A stretch of 45,925 nucleotides of DNA from Pseudomonas plecoglossicida NBRC 103162 = DSM 15088 (GTDB lineage Bacteria; Pseudomonadota; Gammaproteobacteria; Pseudomonadales; Pseudomonadaceae). This document shows positions 37,601-45,925 of the stretch, in pieces. Below the pieces are notes generated by a model. The model saw only the letters and a program-made list of their open reading frames with translations, was not told the origin of the DNA and did not search any database. The number at the start of each line of letters is the position of its first letter. Within the stretch, counting starts at the first letter, position 1. The position numbers and the translations under genes were made by a program. The stretch covers positions 1 to 45,925 of the forward strand of contig NZ_BBIV01000015.1 in NCBI RefSeq assembly GCF_000730665.1, written 5' to 3'.

Positions 37601-38959
37601 ATGTCCAGAAAGAAAAGCAACAGTGGCCTGCGCTTCCAGCCGGCCGGCGGTAACCGCACTCCCCAGGTCCCCGTGGGCAAGAAGCAGCGCCTGGAAATCG
37701 AGCGCCTGGCCGGTGACGGCCGCGGCATTGCCTTCTTCGACGGGCGCACCTGGTTCGTCAGTGGTGCCCTGGCCGGTGAAACGGTCGAGGCGCGCGTGCT
37801 CAATGCCCGCGGCAAGGTTGTCGAGGCGCGCCTGGAGCGCGTACTGCAGGGCAGCCCCGAGCGCCGGCAGGCGCCTTGCCGTCATTACGCGCGCTGCGGC
37901 GGCTGCAACCTGCAGCACCTGCCCCACGAGGCCCAACTGGCGCTCAAGCAGCGGACGCTGGCAGAGCAGCTGCAGCGAGTTGCGGGTGTGCAACCGGAGG
38001 AATGGGCCGCACCTTTGAGCGGGCCGGAGTTCGGTTACCGGCGCCGGGCGCGGGTGGCGGTACGTTGGGATGTGAAAGCACGCCAGCTTGACGTGGGCTT
38101 TCGCGCCGAAGCCAGCCAGGAAATTGTCTCGATAGAAGACTGTCCGGTGCTGGTACAGCCTTTGCAAACTATTCTTCGTCACTTGCCGACGGTGTTGCGC
38201 TCGTTGGACAAGCCTCAGGCCATTGGCCATGTCGAGCTGTTCAGCGGTACTGCCGAAGCGGTGCTGGTGCGTCACGTCGCGCCGCTGACAGCGGATGACC
38301 TGGGGCGCCTGCAGGCATTCTGCGACCAGGCCAAGGCCCAGCTGTGGCTGCAAGGCGAGGGCGAGCCGGCGCCGGTGGATGCCGAGGCGAAGCTCGGCTT
38401 CGCCCTGGAGCCCTGGCAGCTGGAGCTGGCCTGGCGCCCGGGCGATTTTGTCCAGGTCAACGCCCAGGTCAACACGGCGATGATCGAACAGGCCCTGGCC
38501 TGGCTCGCGCCACAGGCGGATGAACGTGTGCTGGACCTTTTCTGCGGCCTGGGCAACTTCGCCCTGCCGCTGGCCCGGCAGTCGCGGGAAGTGGTGGCAG
38601 TGGAAGGTGTGCAGGCCATGGTCGATCGGGCCGCGGCTAATGCCCGAAACAACAATGTGCATAATGCACGGTTTTTTCAGGCCGATTTATCGCAGCCTTT
38701 GGTGGGCGCCGGATGGGCCGCCGAGGGCTTTTCTGCGGTACTCTTGGATCCACCGCGCGACGGTGCGTTCGAGGTGGTGCAAGACATCGCCCGCCTCAAG
38801 GCCAGACGGCTGGTCTACGTATCATGCAACCCGGCCACACTGGCGCGAGACGCCCAGGTGCTGGTCGGCCAGGGGTACCGGTTAAAAAGGGCCGGGATTC
38901 TCGACATGTTTCCTCAGACGGCACATGTCGAGGCCATGGCGTTATTCGAAGCGGGCTAG
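37601..38959 (+). CDS. rlmD: 23S rRNA (uracil-1939-C5) methyltransferase RlmD
   Basis: A 452-residue SAM-dependent methyltransferase (formerly RumA). An N-terminal TRAM domain (about 25-85) is followed by the 4Fe-4S cysteines Cys93, Cys99, Cys102 ([11 protein letters not shown]) and one in EDCPVL, and a Rossmann domain with [25 protein letters not shown] and the catalytic Cys409 in [12 protein letters not shown]. It methylates U1939 of 23S rRNA. Start at 37601 touches the cysM stop, so translation is coupled. Confidence 0.95.
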   Translation: MSRKKSNSGLRFQPAGGNRTPQVPVGKKQRLEIERLAGDGRGIAFFDGRTWFVSGALAGETVEARVLNARGKVVEARLERVLQGSPERRQAPCRHYARCGGCNLQHLPHEAQLALKQRTLAEQLQRVAGVQPEEWAAPLSGPEFGYRRRARVAVRWDVKARQLDVGFRAEASQEIVSIEDCPVLVQPLQTILRHLPTVLRSLDKPQAIGHVELFSGTAEAVLVRHVAPLTADDLGRLQAFCDQAKAQLWLQGEGEPAPVDAEAKLGFALEPWQLELAWRPGDFVQVNAQVNTAMIEQALAWLAPQADERVLDLFCGLGNFALPLARQSREVVAVEGVQAMVDRAAANARNNNVHNARFFQADLSQPLVGAGWAAEGFSAVLLDPPRDGAFEVVQDIARLKARRLVYVSCNPATLARDAQVLVGQGYRLKRAGILDMFPQTAHVEAMALFEAG

Positions 38960-39055
38960 CGAACTGGCCCCTTGGTGCGGCTTCCACGGACTGGAAGTCG
39001 CACGGTGATAGCCAGTGCACCCTTGGGGTGCGCTATATGGAAAGGTAAAAGAAAG

Positions 39056-41296
39056 ATGGTACAGGTGAGAGTGCACCAGCCGGTCAACACCGACGGCAGT
39101 ATCAATCTCGAAGCATGGCTGGATCATGTGGTGAGCGTCGATTCGGCATTGGATCGCGTGGCACTCAAGGAGGCCTGCGAGTTCACCCAGGAAGTCGAGA
39201 AGAAGGGCAACCCGGCCAAGCATTCCTGGGCCGATGGCACCTCGAGTTTCCAGGCAGGCCTGGAGATCGCCGAAATCCTCGCCGACCTCAAGCTCGACCA
39301 GGATTCCCTGGTGGCGGCGGTCATCTACCGTTCGGTGCGTGAGGGCAAGGTGACCCTGGCCGAGGTCGGCCAGCGTTTCGGCCCGGTGGTGTCCAAGCTG
39401 ATCGACGGCGTGCTGCGCATGGCCGCCATCAGTGCCAGTCTCAGCCCGCGCCAATCGTTGGTGCTGGGTTCCCAGGCGCAGGTCGAGAATCTGCGCAAGA
39501 TGCTCGTTGCCATGGTCGACGACGTGCGCGTTGCACTGATCAAGCTGGCCGAGCGTACCTGCGCGATCCGCGCGGTGAAATCCGCCGATGACGAAAAGCG
39601 CCTGCGCGTGGCCCGTGAGGTCTTCGACATCTATGCGCCGCTTGCCCACCGCCTGGGCATCGGCCATATCAAGTGGGAGCTGGAAGACCTGTCCTTCCGC
39701 TACCTCGAACCCGATCAGTACAAGCAGATCGCCAAGTTGCTGCACGAGCGGCGGCTGGATCGCGAGCGCTTCATCAGCGATGTGATGAACCAGCTGCAGA
39801 ACGAACTGCTGGCCACCGGCGTCAAGGCCGATATCAGCGGTCGGGCGAAACACATCTATTCGATCTGGCGCAAGATGCAGCGCAAGGGCCTGGAGTTCAG
39901 CCAGATCTACGACGTTCGTGCCGTGCGCGTGCTGGTGCCCGAGGTGCGCGACTGCTACACCGCGTTGGGCATCGTGCACACCCTCTGGCGGCACATTCCC
40001 AAGGAGTTCGACGACTACATCGCCAACCCGAAGGAGAACGGCTACCGCTCGCTGCACACGGCAGTGATCGGCCCGGAAGGCAAAGTGCTGGAAGTGCAGA
40101 TCCGCACCCACGGCATGCACGAGGAAGCCGAGCTCGGTGTCTGCGCCCACTGGCGCTACAAGGGCACCGACGTCAAGTCCGGCTCCAACCACTACGAAGA
40201 GAAGATTTCCTGGCTGCGCCAGGTGCTCGAATGGCACGAAGAACTTGGCGACATCGGTGGCCTGGCCGAGCAGCTGCGGGTCGATATCGAACCGGACCGG
40301 GTCTACGTGTTCACCCCGGACGGCCATGCCATCGACCTGCCCAAGGGCGCCACGCCGCTGGACTTCGCCTACCGCGTACACACCGAGATCGGCCACAACT
40401 GCCGTGGCGCCAAGATCAACGGGCGTATCGTGCCGCTCAACTACAGCCTGCAGACCGGCGAGCAGGTGGAGATCATCACCAGCAAGCACGGCAACCCGAG
40501 CCGTGACTGGCTGAACTCCAACCTGGGCTACGTGACCACCTCGCGGGCGCGAGCCAAGATCGTCCACTGGTTCAAGTTGCAGGCACGCGACCAGAACGTC
40601 GCCGCCGGCAAGACCCTGCTCGAACGCGAGCTCAGCCGCCTGGGCCTGCCCCAGGTGGACTTCGAGCGCCTGGCCGAGAAGACCAACGTCAAGACCGCCG
40701 AGGACATGTTCGCCTCGCTCGGTGCCGGTGACCTGCGCCTGGCGCACCTGGTCAACGCCGCCCAGCAGTTGCTCGAACCCGACCGCATCGAACAGATCGA
40801 ACTGGTGCCGCGCAAGCCTACCGGGACGCGCACCGGCAAGCGTGGCGATATCCAGATCCAGGGCGTGGGCAACCTGTTGACCCAGATGGCCGGCTGCTGC
40901 CAGCCGCTGCCGGGCGATGCAATCGTCGGCTACATCACCCAGGGCCGCGGCGTGAGCATTCACCGTCAGGACTGTGCCTCGGTGCTGCAACTGGCCGGGC
41001 GTGAGCCGGAGCGGATCATCCAGGTGAGCTGGGGGCCGATCCCGGTACAGACCTACCCGGTCGATATCGTCATCCGTGCCTACGACCGCCCGGGCTTGTT
41101 GCGCGACGTGTCGCAGGTATTGCTCAACGAGAAGATCAACGTGCTGGCGGTGAACACCCGCTCGAACAAGGAAGACAACACCGCGCTGATGTCGCTGACC
41201 ATCGAGATTCCAGGCCTGGATGCGCTGGGGCGTTTGCTGGGCAGAATCTCGCAGTTGCCGAACATCATCGAGACGCGGCGTAATCGTACCCCTTGA
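39056..41296 (+). CDS. relA: GTP pyrophosphokinase RelA
   Basis: A 746-residue ribosome-associated (p)ppGpp synthetase. The N-terminal HD domain is degenerate (AAVIYRSVREG where bifunctional enzymes have LLHDVVED), so no hydrolase activity is expected. The synthetase domain has the GRAKHIYSIWRKM and RSLHTAV motifs and EFDDYIANPKENGY, the EXDD type typical of RelA. TGS, a zinc-finger-like segment with QMAGCCQPLPGD and a C-terminal ACT follow. ATG 39056 begins the family sequence. Confidence 0.97.
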   Translation: MVQVRVHQPVNTDGSINLEAWLDHVVSVDSALDRVALKEACEFTQEVEKKGNPAKHSWADGTSSFQAGLEIAEILADLKLDQDSLVAAVIYRSVREGKVTLAEVGQRFGPVVSKLIDGVLRMAAISASLSPRQSLVLGSQAQVENLRKMLVAMVDDVRVALIKLAERTCAIRAVKSADDEKRLRVAREVFDIYAPLAHRLGIGHIKWELEDLSFRYLEPDQYKQIAKLLHERRLDRERFISDVMNQLQNELLATGVKADISGRAKHIYSIWRKMQRKGLEFSQIYDVRAVRVLVPEVRDCYTALGIVHTLWRHIPKEFDDYIANPKENGYRSLHTAVIGPEGKVLEVQIRTHGMHEEAELGVCAHWRYKGTDVKSGSNHYEEKISWLRQVLEWHEELGDIGGLAEQLRVDIEPDRVYVFTPDGHAIDLPKGATPLDFAYRVHTEIGHNCRGAKINGRIVPLNYSLQTGEQVEIITSKHGNPSRDWLNSNLGYVTTSRARAKIVHWFKLQARDQNVAAGKTLLERELSRLGLPQVDFERLAEKTNVKTAEDMFASLGAGDLRLAHLVNAAQQLLEPDRIEQIELVPRKPTGTRTGKRGDIQIQGVGNLLTQMAGCCQPLPGDAIVGYITQGRGVSIHRQDCASVLQLAGREPERIIQVSWGPIPVQTYPVDIVIRAYDRPGLLRDVSQVLLNEKINVLAVNTRSNKEDNTALMSLTIEIPGLDALGRLLGRISQLPNIIETRRNRTP

Positions 41297-41308
41297 ACAT
41301 CTGCACTG

Positions 41309-41420
41309 GGGCCGCTGGGCGGCCCATCGCCGGCAAGCCGGCTCCCACAGGTACTCCACAGGCCTCAGGCACAGTGGGTTCCTTGTGGGAGCTGGCTTGC
41401 CAGCGATCGGGGGAGAAGCC
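41309..41420. repeat. Inverted REP pair
   Basis: Two units (about 41318-41350 and 41383-41418) with GCCGGCAAGCCGGC and GCTGGCTTGCCAGC cores facing each other, between relA and mazG. The right unit has a compensated base-pair change (C/G to T/A) in the stem. Confidence 0.85.
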
Positions 41421-41441
41421 CCCGCCTGGGAATAGAAACCA

Positions 41442-42275
41442 ATGACCTACACCCTCGAAGACCTGCTGCACCTCATGGCCCGTCTGCGCGACCCGCAATA
41501 CGGCTGCCCGTGGGACCTCAAGCAGAACTACGCAAGCATCGTCCCGCACACCCTCGAAGAAGCCTACGAAGTCGCCGACACCATCGAGCGCAATGACTTC
41601 GAGCACCTGCAGGGCGAACTCGGCGACTTGCTGTTCCAGGTGGTCTACTACAGCCAGCTGGCCCGGGAAGAGGGGCGTTTCGAGTTCGACGGTGTGGTCG
41701 ACGCCATCACCCGCAAGCTGATCCGTCGTCACCCACACGTATTCCCCACCGGCGAGCTCTATGCGCCGTTGGACACTCCCAGCCTGAGCGAGGCCGAGGT
41801 CAAGTCGCGCTGGGAAGAGATCAAGGCCGAGGAGCGTGCCGAAAAGAGCGGCCCGCAGCAGCTTTCGTTGCTCGACGATGTGCCCGCGGCCTTGCCGGCC
41901 CTGTCCCGGGCGGCCAAACTGCAGAAGCGCGCGGCCACTGTCGGTTTCGACTGGCCCGATGCCCTGCCGGTGCTCGACAAGGTTCGCGAAGAACTCGACG
42001 AAGTGCTGCAGGCCATGGCCGACGGTGATGCCCAGGCCCTGGAAGACGAAGTCGGCGACCTGCTGTTCGCTGCCGTCAACCTGGCGCGTCATCTCAAGCA
42101 AGACCCGGAAAACGCCCTGCGCCGCGCCAATCGCAAGTTCGAGCGACGTTTCCGCTTCATCGAACAGGCATTGCGCGACAGCGGTCGGCCCATCGAAGAT
42201 TGTAACCTTGACGAACTGGACGCCCTTTGGGGGGAAGCCAAGCGTCAGGAAAAGAACCTGCCCAGCTGCGGCTGA
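41442..42275 (+). CDS. mazG: Nucleoside triphosphate pyrophosphohydrolase MazG
   Basis: A 277-residue protein with two MazG domains, seen as EEAYEVADTIERNDFEHLQGELGDLLFQVVYYS (about 31-65) and EELDEVLQAMADGDAQALEDEVGDLLFAAVN (about 184-214), with EExxE and ExxD Mg-binding residues. It hydrolyses NTPs and dNTPs to monophosphates and in E. coli also lowers ppGpp and limits starvation death; the relA neighbour fits. The ribosome site is weak. Confidence 0.94.
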   Translation: MTYTLEDLLHLMARLRDPQYGCPWDLKQNYASIVPHTLEEAYEVADTIERNDFEHLQGELGDLLFQVVYYSQLAREEGRFEFDGVVDAITRKLIRRHPHVFPTGELYAPLDTPSLSEAEVKSRWEEIKAEERAEKSGPQQLSLLDDVPAALPALSRAAKLQKRAATVGFDWPDALPVLDKVREELDEVLQAMADGDAQALEDEVGDLLFAAVNLARHLKQDPENALRRANRKFERRFRFIEQALRDSGRPIEDCNLDELDALWGEAKRQEKNLPSCG

Positions 42276-42301
42276 GTGGCTGCATAAGTGAGTGAACATC
42301 C

Positions 42302-42841
42302 ATGAGTCTTTCCCTTCGCGATCAATTGCTCAAGGCCGGTCTGGTCAACCAGAAACAGGTCTCCCAGGCCAACAAGGCCGAGAAGAAACAGAAACGCCTG
42401 GAGCACAAAGGCCAGGTCGAAGTCGACGACAGCCAGCAGCGTCTGGCCAAGGAAGCCATGGCCGAGAAGGCCAAGCGTGACCAGGAGCTTAACCGCCAGC
42501 AGCAGGAAAAGGCCGAGCAGAAGGCCCGTGCCGCCCAGATCAAGCAGTTGATCGAAGCGACCCGCCTGCCCAAGCTGAACACCGAGGACTACTACAACTT
42601 CGTCGATGACAAGAAGGTCAAGCGCATCGCCGTCAACGCCTTGATGCGCAGCAAGCTGAGCAACGGCGCGCTGGCGATCGTTGCCCATGGCGGTGGTTAC
42701 GAGGTGATTCCGCGCGAAGCGGCGGTGAAGATCCAGGAGCGCGACCCGAACCGTATCCTGCTGCTCAACACCCATGTCGAGGAAGCGGACGAGGACGATC
42801 CGTATGCGGCCTACAAGATCCCGGACGATCTGATGTGGTAA
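42302..42841 (+). CDS. DUF2058 (YaiL-like) protein
   Basis: A 179-residue protein. The start MSLSLRDQLLKAGLVNQKQV is the DUF2058 signature, followed by a long charged coiled coil (about 20-90, rich in Lys, Glu and Gln) and a globular part with YNFVDDKKVKRIAVNALMRSKLSNGALAIVAHGGGYEVIP. Function is unknown; it is often listed as a nucleoprotein or polynucleotide-associated enzyme without proof. It follows mazG by 27 bases. Confidence 0.88.
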   Translation: MSLSLRDQLLKAGLVNQKQVSQANKAEKKQKRLEHKGQVEVDDSQQRLAKEAMAEKAKRDQELNRQQQEKAEQKARAAQIKQLIEATRLPKLNTEDYYNFVDDKKVKRIAVNALMRSKLSNGALAIVAHGGGYEVIPREAAVKIQERDPNRILLLNTHVEEADEDDPYAAYKIPDDLMW

Positions 42842-42846
42842 CAGGC

Positions 42847-42873
42847 AAAAGCCCCGCCTAGGCGGGGCTTTTT
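42847..42873. terminator. Bidirectional terminator
   Basis: AAAAGCCCCGCC / GGCGGGGCTTTTT with a 2-base centre, 6 bases after the DUF2058 stop. The A-run and T-run make it work in both directions, also for the convergent 60-residue gene. Confidence 0.93.
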
Positions 42874-42886
42874 CTTGGAAGACGGG

Positions 42887-43069
42887 TCATTGCGTGGTGC
42901 GCTGGTTTTCCAGGTCTTCGAGCTCTATGCGGTACTGGTGAGCGTCGTGTTCATGGTGGAACATGCCCACCAACTGGCCTTGCTGGTGCACATCCCAGAT
43001 CCGCACGCCAGCGGCCAGGCCTTCGTGGGACATTCTCGATTCGTCGCGTTCGGTTACTTGGACTGTCAT
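42887..43069 (-). CDS. Small acidic/histidine-rich protein (60 residues)
   Basis: A 60-residue protein beginning MTVQVTERDESRMSHEGLA with the segments VRIWDVHQQGQLVGMFHHEHDAHQYRIELEDLE. The HH and H residues around 36-44 could bind metal, but no family is recognised. ATG 43069 has GGAG 7 bases upstream, which decides it over in-frame upstream starts. Terminators bound it on both sides. A perfect inverted repeat in its leader suggests regulation. It is probably real. Confidence 0.72.
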   Translation of the reverse strand: MTVQVTERDESRMSHEGLAAGVRIWDVHQQGQLVGMFHHEHDAHQYRIELEDLENQRTTQ

Positions 43070-43094
43070 CGGTAAACTCCACTTTTCAGTTGGT

Positions 43095-43111
43095 TGCGAC
43101 ATTGTGTCGCA
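43095..43111 (-). promoter_or_regulatory. Perfect inverted repeat TGCGACA-N3-TGTCGCA
   Basis: A 7-base perfect inverted repeat with a 3-base centre lies 26 bases before the start of the 60-residue gene. On the minus strand it sits just downstream of a candidate promoter (TTTACT, 17 bases, TTATAA at about 43126-43154). It could be an operator or a leader hairpin. The cognate regulator is unknown. Confidence 0.5.
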
Positions 43112-43220
43112 CACCCCTTTTATAAAGTTTGTTAGCAGGCTAAGTAAATAAAACACCGATGAAACAAGTTTCATGTAAGGCCGGGGCCGCTCCTACAGGC
43201 GCCTTGTGCCCATCAAAGAA

Positions 43221-43243
43221 AAACCCCGCACCAGGCGGGGTTT
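43221..43243 (-). terminator. Terminator of the purM-purN-DUF3108 operon
   Basis: AAACCCCGC / GCGGGGTTT with a 5-base loop; on the minus strand followed by TTTCTTTG. It lies 22 bases after the DUF3108 stop. Confidence 0.85.
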
Positions 43244-43264
43244 CAATTCAGCGGCGCTGGCGGC

Positions 43265-43975
43265 TCAGTTACCCTTCACCGACTTGCCATCGACCGTACC
43301 ATCCTGCAGCACGATCACGTATTCCTTGCCATCGGTCTCGACCTGGCGCAGTTGCACCAGCAGGTAGTCCCAATCCTTGGCGAACCACAGCTCGGTGATG
43401 CGCTTGCTCTGGCTCGGGTCGCGCACACGCTCGACTTTCACCGCATCGACCTGGCCGGTCTTGGTGGTGACTTTCTCGGTGCCGAGCACGCGGAAGTCGT
43501 AGGTGTCGATCTCGTCACCGTCGACCACCTGGTAGGTCATGCTTTTCTTGCCGGCAGCCACATCATGCTGCAGCGCCAACTGGTAGGACGACTTGTCCAG
43601 CACGCCGCGGTTGAGCGGCAGGTTGACCGCGTCGCCGCGGTCGCTGCCAGTCACTTTCTTGGCGTTCCAGTCGAAGGTCAGGTCGACCTTCTTGGCCTTG
43701 CCCAGGCCGCCGCGCTCGAAGTGATACTTCTGCGGCAGCAGGGTGTCGTTGTCCATGCGCAGGGTGCTTTGCTCGGTCAGTTTGGCGATCATCATGGAAG
43801 CCTCGAAGTTGAGGTCCCAGGTGCCGTCGCCTTTTTTGACCAGGCTGCGCTCTGCAGTACCACTCATGGGCAGTTGCTTCCAGTCGGCGGTATAGCTCGC
43901 CGAGAAAGGCTTGAGGTCAGCTGCCTGGAGGGGCAGGGCGAGCACGGCAAGAGCCAAGAGCAGGGCGCGACGCAT
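43265..43975 (-). CDS. DUF3108 exported protein
   Basis: A 236-residue protein with a signal peptide (MRRALLLALAVLALPLQA) and a beta-rich mature part with ASYTADWKQLPMSGTAERSL, a DUF3108 hallmark, and VDAVKVERVRDPSQSKRITELWFAKDWDYLLVQL near the C-terminus. The family is periplasmic with unknown function and commonly follows purN in Pseudomonas. AGGAG lies 5 bases before the ATG; 8 bases separate it from the purN stop. Confidence 0.9.
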   Translation of the reverse strand: MRRALLLALAVLALPLQAADLKPFSASYTADWKQLPMSGTAERSLVKKGDGTWDLNFEASMMIAKLTEQSTLRMDNDTLLPQKYHFERGGLGKAKKVDLTFDWNAKKVTGSDRGDAVNLPLNRGVLDKSSYQLALQHDVAAGKKSMTYQVVDGDEIDTYDFRVLGTEKVTTKTGQVDAVKVERVRDPSQSKRITELWFAKDWDYLLVQLRQVETDGKEYVIVLQDGTVDGKSVKGN

Positions 43976-43983
43976 AAATTCTC

Positions 43984-44637
43984 CTAGGGTCGGATCAAAT
44001 GACCACTGGCCGGCAGCGGCTGGCCATCCAGTAACGCACCCTGTTCGCCCAGGCGCAAGCGCCCCTCGGCAAACCAGTGCACTGCCAGCGGGTAGATCTG
44101 GTGTTCCTGATGGTGTACCCGCTGCGCCAGGCTTTCAGCTGTATCAGCTGGCACGACCGGGACCACAGCCTGTACGACCAGAGGGCCGCCATCGAGTTCC
44201 TCGGTGACGAAGTGTACGCTGCAGCCATGCTCGGTGTCGCCAGCATCCAGCGCCCGCCGATGGGTATGCAGGCCCTTGTACTTGGGCAGCAGCGACGGGT
44301 GGATGTTGAGCAGGCGACCCTGGTAGTGGCGCACGAAGCCGCCGCTGAGGATGCGCATGAAGCCGGCCAGCACCACCAGGTCCGGGGCGTAGCCGTCGAT
44401 GCGCGCCATCAGCGCGGCATCGAAGGCTTCGCGACCGTCGAACCCGGTGTGGTCCAGCACGGCGGTGGCGATGCCGGCCGCCGCGGCCCGTTGCAGGCCA
44501 TAGGCATCGGCGCGGTTGGAAATCACCGCGGCGATGCGTACTGGGCTGGCTTCACTGCGGCAGCTGTCGATCAAGGCTTGCAGGTTGCTGCCGGAGCCCG
44601 ACAGCAGTACCACGACATTGCAGGGCGAACTTGGCAT
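43984..44637 (-). CDS. purN: Phosphoribosylglycinamide formyltransferase
   Basis: A 217-residue enzyme that formylates GAR with N10-formyl-tetrahydrofolate in purine synthesis. Motifs are LSGSGSNLQALIDSC, the catalytic NIHPSLLPKYKG, and VHFVTEELDGGP with the catalytic Asp. Start at 44637 is set by the overlap with the purM stop (TGATG, one shared base) and by family homology; the longer frame inside purM is a shadow. Confidence 0.96.
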   Translation of the reverse strand: MPSSPCNVVVLLSGSGSNLQALIDSCRSEASPVRIAAVISNRADAYGLQRAAAAGIATAVLDHTGFDGREAFDAALMARIDGYAPDLVVLAGFMRILSGGFVRHYQGRLLNIHPSLLPKYKGLHTHRRALDAGDTEHGCSVHFVTEELDGGPLVVQAVVPVVPADTAESLAQRVHHQEHQIYPLAVHWFAEGRLRLGEQGALLDGQPLPASGHLIRP

Positions 44638-45695
44638 CAGTGTGCCTTGAGGTTCTGCAGCTCGACCTGGGCAGCGCCTTCGGCGGCTTCGGCGATGTGG
44701 CCGATCACCCATGGCTGCTCACCGGCGGCACGCAGTTCGTTCAGGGCAGCTTCGACCTGGTCCTGGGCAACGCAGATGACCATGCCGACGCCGCAGTTCA
44801 GTACGCGGTGCATTTCGTGCTCGTCGACGTTGCCTTTTTCCTGCAGGAAGTCGAACACCGCCGGGCGCTGCCAGCTGGCCACGTCAACCACGGCCTGGGC
44901 GTTTTTCGGCAGGACACGCGGGATGTTGTCCAGCAGGCCGCCACCGGTGATGTGGGCCATGGCCTTGACCGCGCCGGTCTTCTTGATCAGCTGCAGCAGC
45001 GGCTTGACGTAGATGCGGGTCGGCGCCATCAGCAGGTCGGTCAGCGGCTTGCCGTCGAGCTGGGTGTTCTCGATGTCGGTGCCGGACACTTCGAGGATCT
45101 TGCGGATCAGCGAGTAGCCGTTGGAGTGCGGGCCGGAGGACGGCAGGGCGATCAGCGCATCGCCAGTGGCGACCTTGGAGCCGTCGATGATCTCGGCCTT
45201 TTCCACCACGCCGACGCAGAAGCCGGCCAGGTCGTAGTCTTCGCCTTCGTACATGCCAGGCATTTCGGCGGTTTCGCCGCCGACCAGGGAGCAGCCAGCC
45301 AGTTCACAGCCGGCGCCGATGCCGGTGACCACGGTGGCGGCCACGTCGACATTCAGCTTGCCGGTGGCGTAGTAGTCGAGGAAGAACAACGGCTCGGCGC
45401 CGCAGACCACCAGGTCGTTGACGCACATGGCGACCAGGTCCTGGCCGATGCTGTCGTGCTTGTTCAGGTTCAGCGCCAGGCGCAGCTTGGTGCCGACGCC
45501 GTCGGTGCCGGAGACCAGCACAGGCTGCTTGTAGCCGGCCGGGATCTCGCAGAGGGCGCCGAAGCCACCCAGGCCACCCATGACTTCAGGGCGTGCGGTG
45601 CGTTTTGCCACGCCCTTGATGCGTTCGACCAGTGCTTCGCCGGCGTCGATGTCTACACCGGCGTCCTTGTAGCTCAGGGAGGGTTGCTTGCTCAT
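44637..45695 (-). CDS. purM: Phosphoribosylformylglycinamidine cyclo-ligase
   Basis: A 352-residue AIR synthetase, an ATP-dependent enzyme that closes the imidazole ring. It has the N-terminal [19 protein letters not shown], the [13 protein letters not shown] phosphate loop and [21 protein letters not shown]. It heads the purM-purN-DUF3108 operon. AAAGG lies 9 bases before the ATG. Confidence 0.97.
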   Translation of the reverse strand: MSKQPSLSYKDAGVDIDAGEALVERIKGVAKRTARPEVMGGLGGFGALCEIPAGYKQPVLVSGTDGVGTKLRLALNLNKHDSIGQDLVAMCVNDLVVCGAEPLFFLDYYATGKLNVDVAATVVTGIGAGCELAGCSLVGGETAEMPGMYEGEDYDLAGFCVGVVEKAEIIDGSKVATGDALIALPSSGPHSNGYSLIRKILEVSGTDIENTQLDGKPLTDLLMAPTRIYVKPLLQLIKKTGAVKAMAHITGGGLLDNIPRVLPKNAQAVVDVASWQRPAVFDFLQEKGNVDEHEMHRVLNCGVGMVICVAQDQVEAALNELRAAGEQPWVIGHIAEAAEGAAQVELQNLKAH

Positions 45696-45925
45696 TGATC
45701 CAGGCCTTTAAGAGGGAGGGATTCGTAAAAACGACCGTGACGGCCAAGGCCGGCTGGGAAGCGGCGGCTGCCTGAAACGTCAGAGGTCTGTGAAGGCGCG
45801 CGATTTTATCAGGGTTGCCGGGCAGCGGCCATCCTCAGGCCGACGGGCAGGGCAGGAAATGGTGAAAATCGTCGTGGAGCGCTTGGCTTTGGATTCGTAG
45901 TAGGGCGTACACCGAGCGCCGCCCG
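45696..45925. other. Region upstream of purM
   Basis: No gene starts here on either strand. The purM promoter probably lies near the T-rich stretch around 45800-45810 (TAAAAT on the minus strand), with no good -35. No recognisable riboswitch was seen. Confidence 0.35.

Noticed and set aside
39056..41296. SpoT rather than RelA
   Set aside because: The HD motif is degenerate and the synthetase carries EFDD; both point to RelA.
38942..41359. An 805-codon open frame antisense to relA
   Set aside because: Shadow of relA; low-complexity composition and no ribosome site or homology.

Overview
The window is chromosomal DNA of a fluorescent Pseudomonas, most likely of the P. putida group. The evidence is gene content and order: nrdB/nrdA next to an OmpR-type two-component pair, pcpS, oprH-phoP-phoQ-dctA, and then wrbA, ldhA, gacS, cysM, rlmD, relA, mazG and purN/purM. 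High GC content, GC-rich third codon positions and many REP palindromes agree. No phage, insertion sequence, integrase, CRISPR array, rRNA or tRNA was seen. It is essentially core genome, with a small accessory patch around 9.4-10.2 kb (a broken relBE-type toxin-antitoxin locus).

Layout. 0-10 kb (metabolic and accessory): an orphan acetolactate-synthase-like ThDP enzyme, a YecA/UPF0149 protein, a GST followed by a three-domain flavin/Fe-S fusion oxidoreductase, a LysR regulator, a MocR-type regulator in an operon with a lactate-permease-family transporter, and relB with a frameshifted relE. 10-16 kb: class Ia ribonucleotide reductase (nrdB and nrdA, minus strand) with a 43-codon gene between them and a regulatory region carrying paired NrdR boxes and a perfect DnaA box. 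16-23 kb: an RstA/RstB-like two-component system, pcpS, a secreted dienelactone-hydrolase-family protein, and oprH-phoP-phoQ with a four-repeat PhoP site. 23-27.5 kb: dctA behind a sigma-54 promoter, sprT, a Yip1-family membrane protein, ttcA and a Tag-like glycosylase. 27.5-34 kb: DUF2069, wrbA, an ArsC-like protein, a TlpA-like lipoprotein, a META-domain lipoprotein, a double-CxxC protein, ldhA and gacS. 34-46 kb: another two-component system, cysM, rlmD, relA, mazG, a DUF2058 protein, a 60-residue protein, and a purM-purN-DUF3108 operon.

The window is rich in global regulation: four two-component systems or kinases (RstAB-like, PhoPQ, GacS and the pair at 34.4-36.5 kb), RelA (ppGpp) and the NrdR/DnaA-controlled nrd genes. 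REP elements, mostly of a GCCGGC-core family, fill at least a dozen intergenic gaps. The least explained items are the PNPOx-FNR-ferredoxin fusion with its GST partner, the one-base insertion in relE, the repeat architectures upstream of oprH, dctA and the permease gene, and the small conserved-looking proteins of 43 and 60 residues. No wholly novel multi-gene defence or mobile system was recognised.
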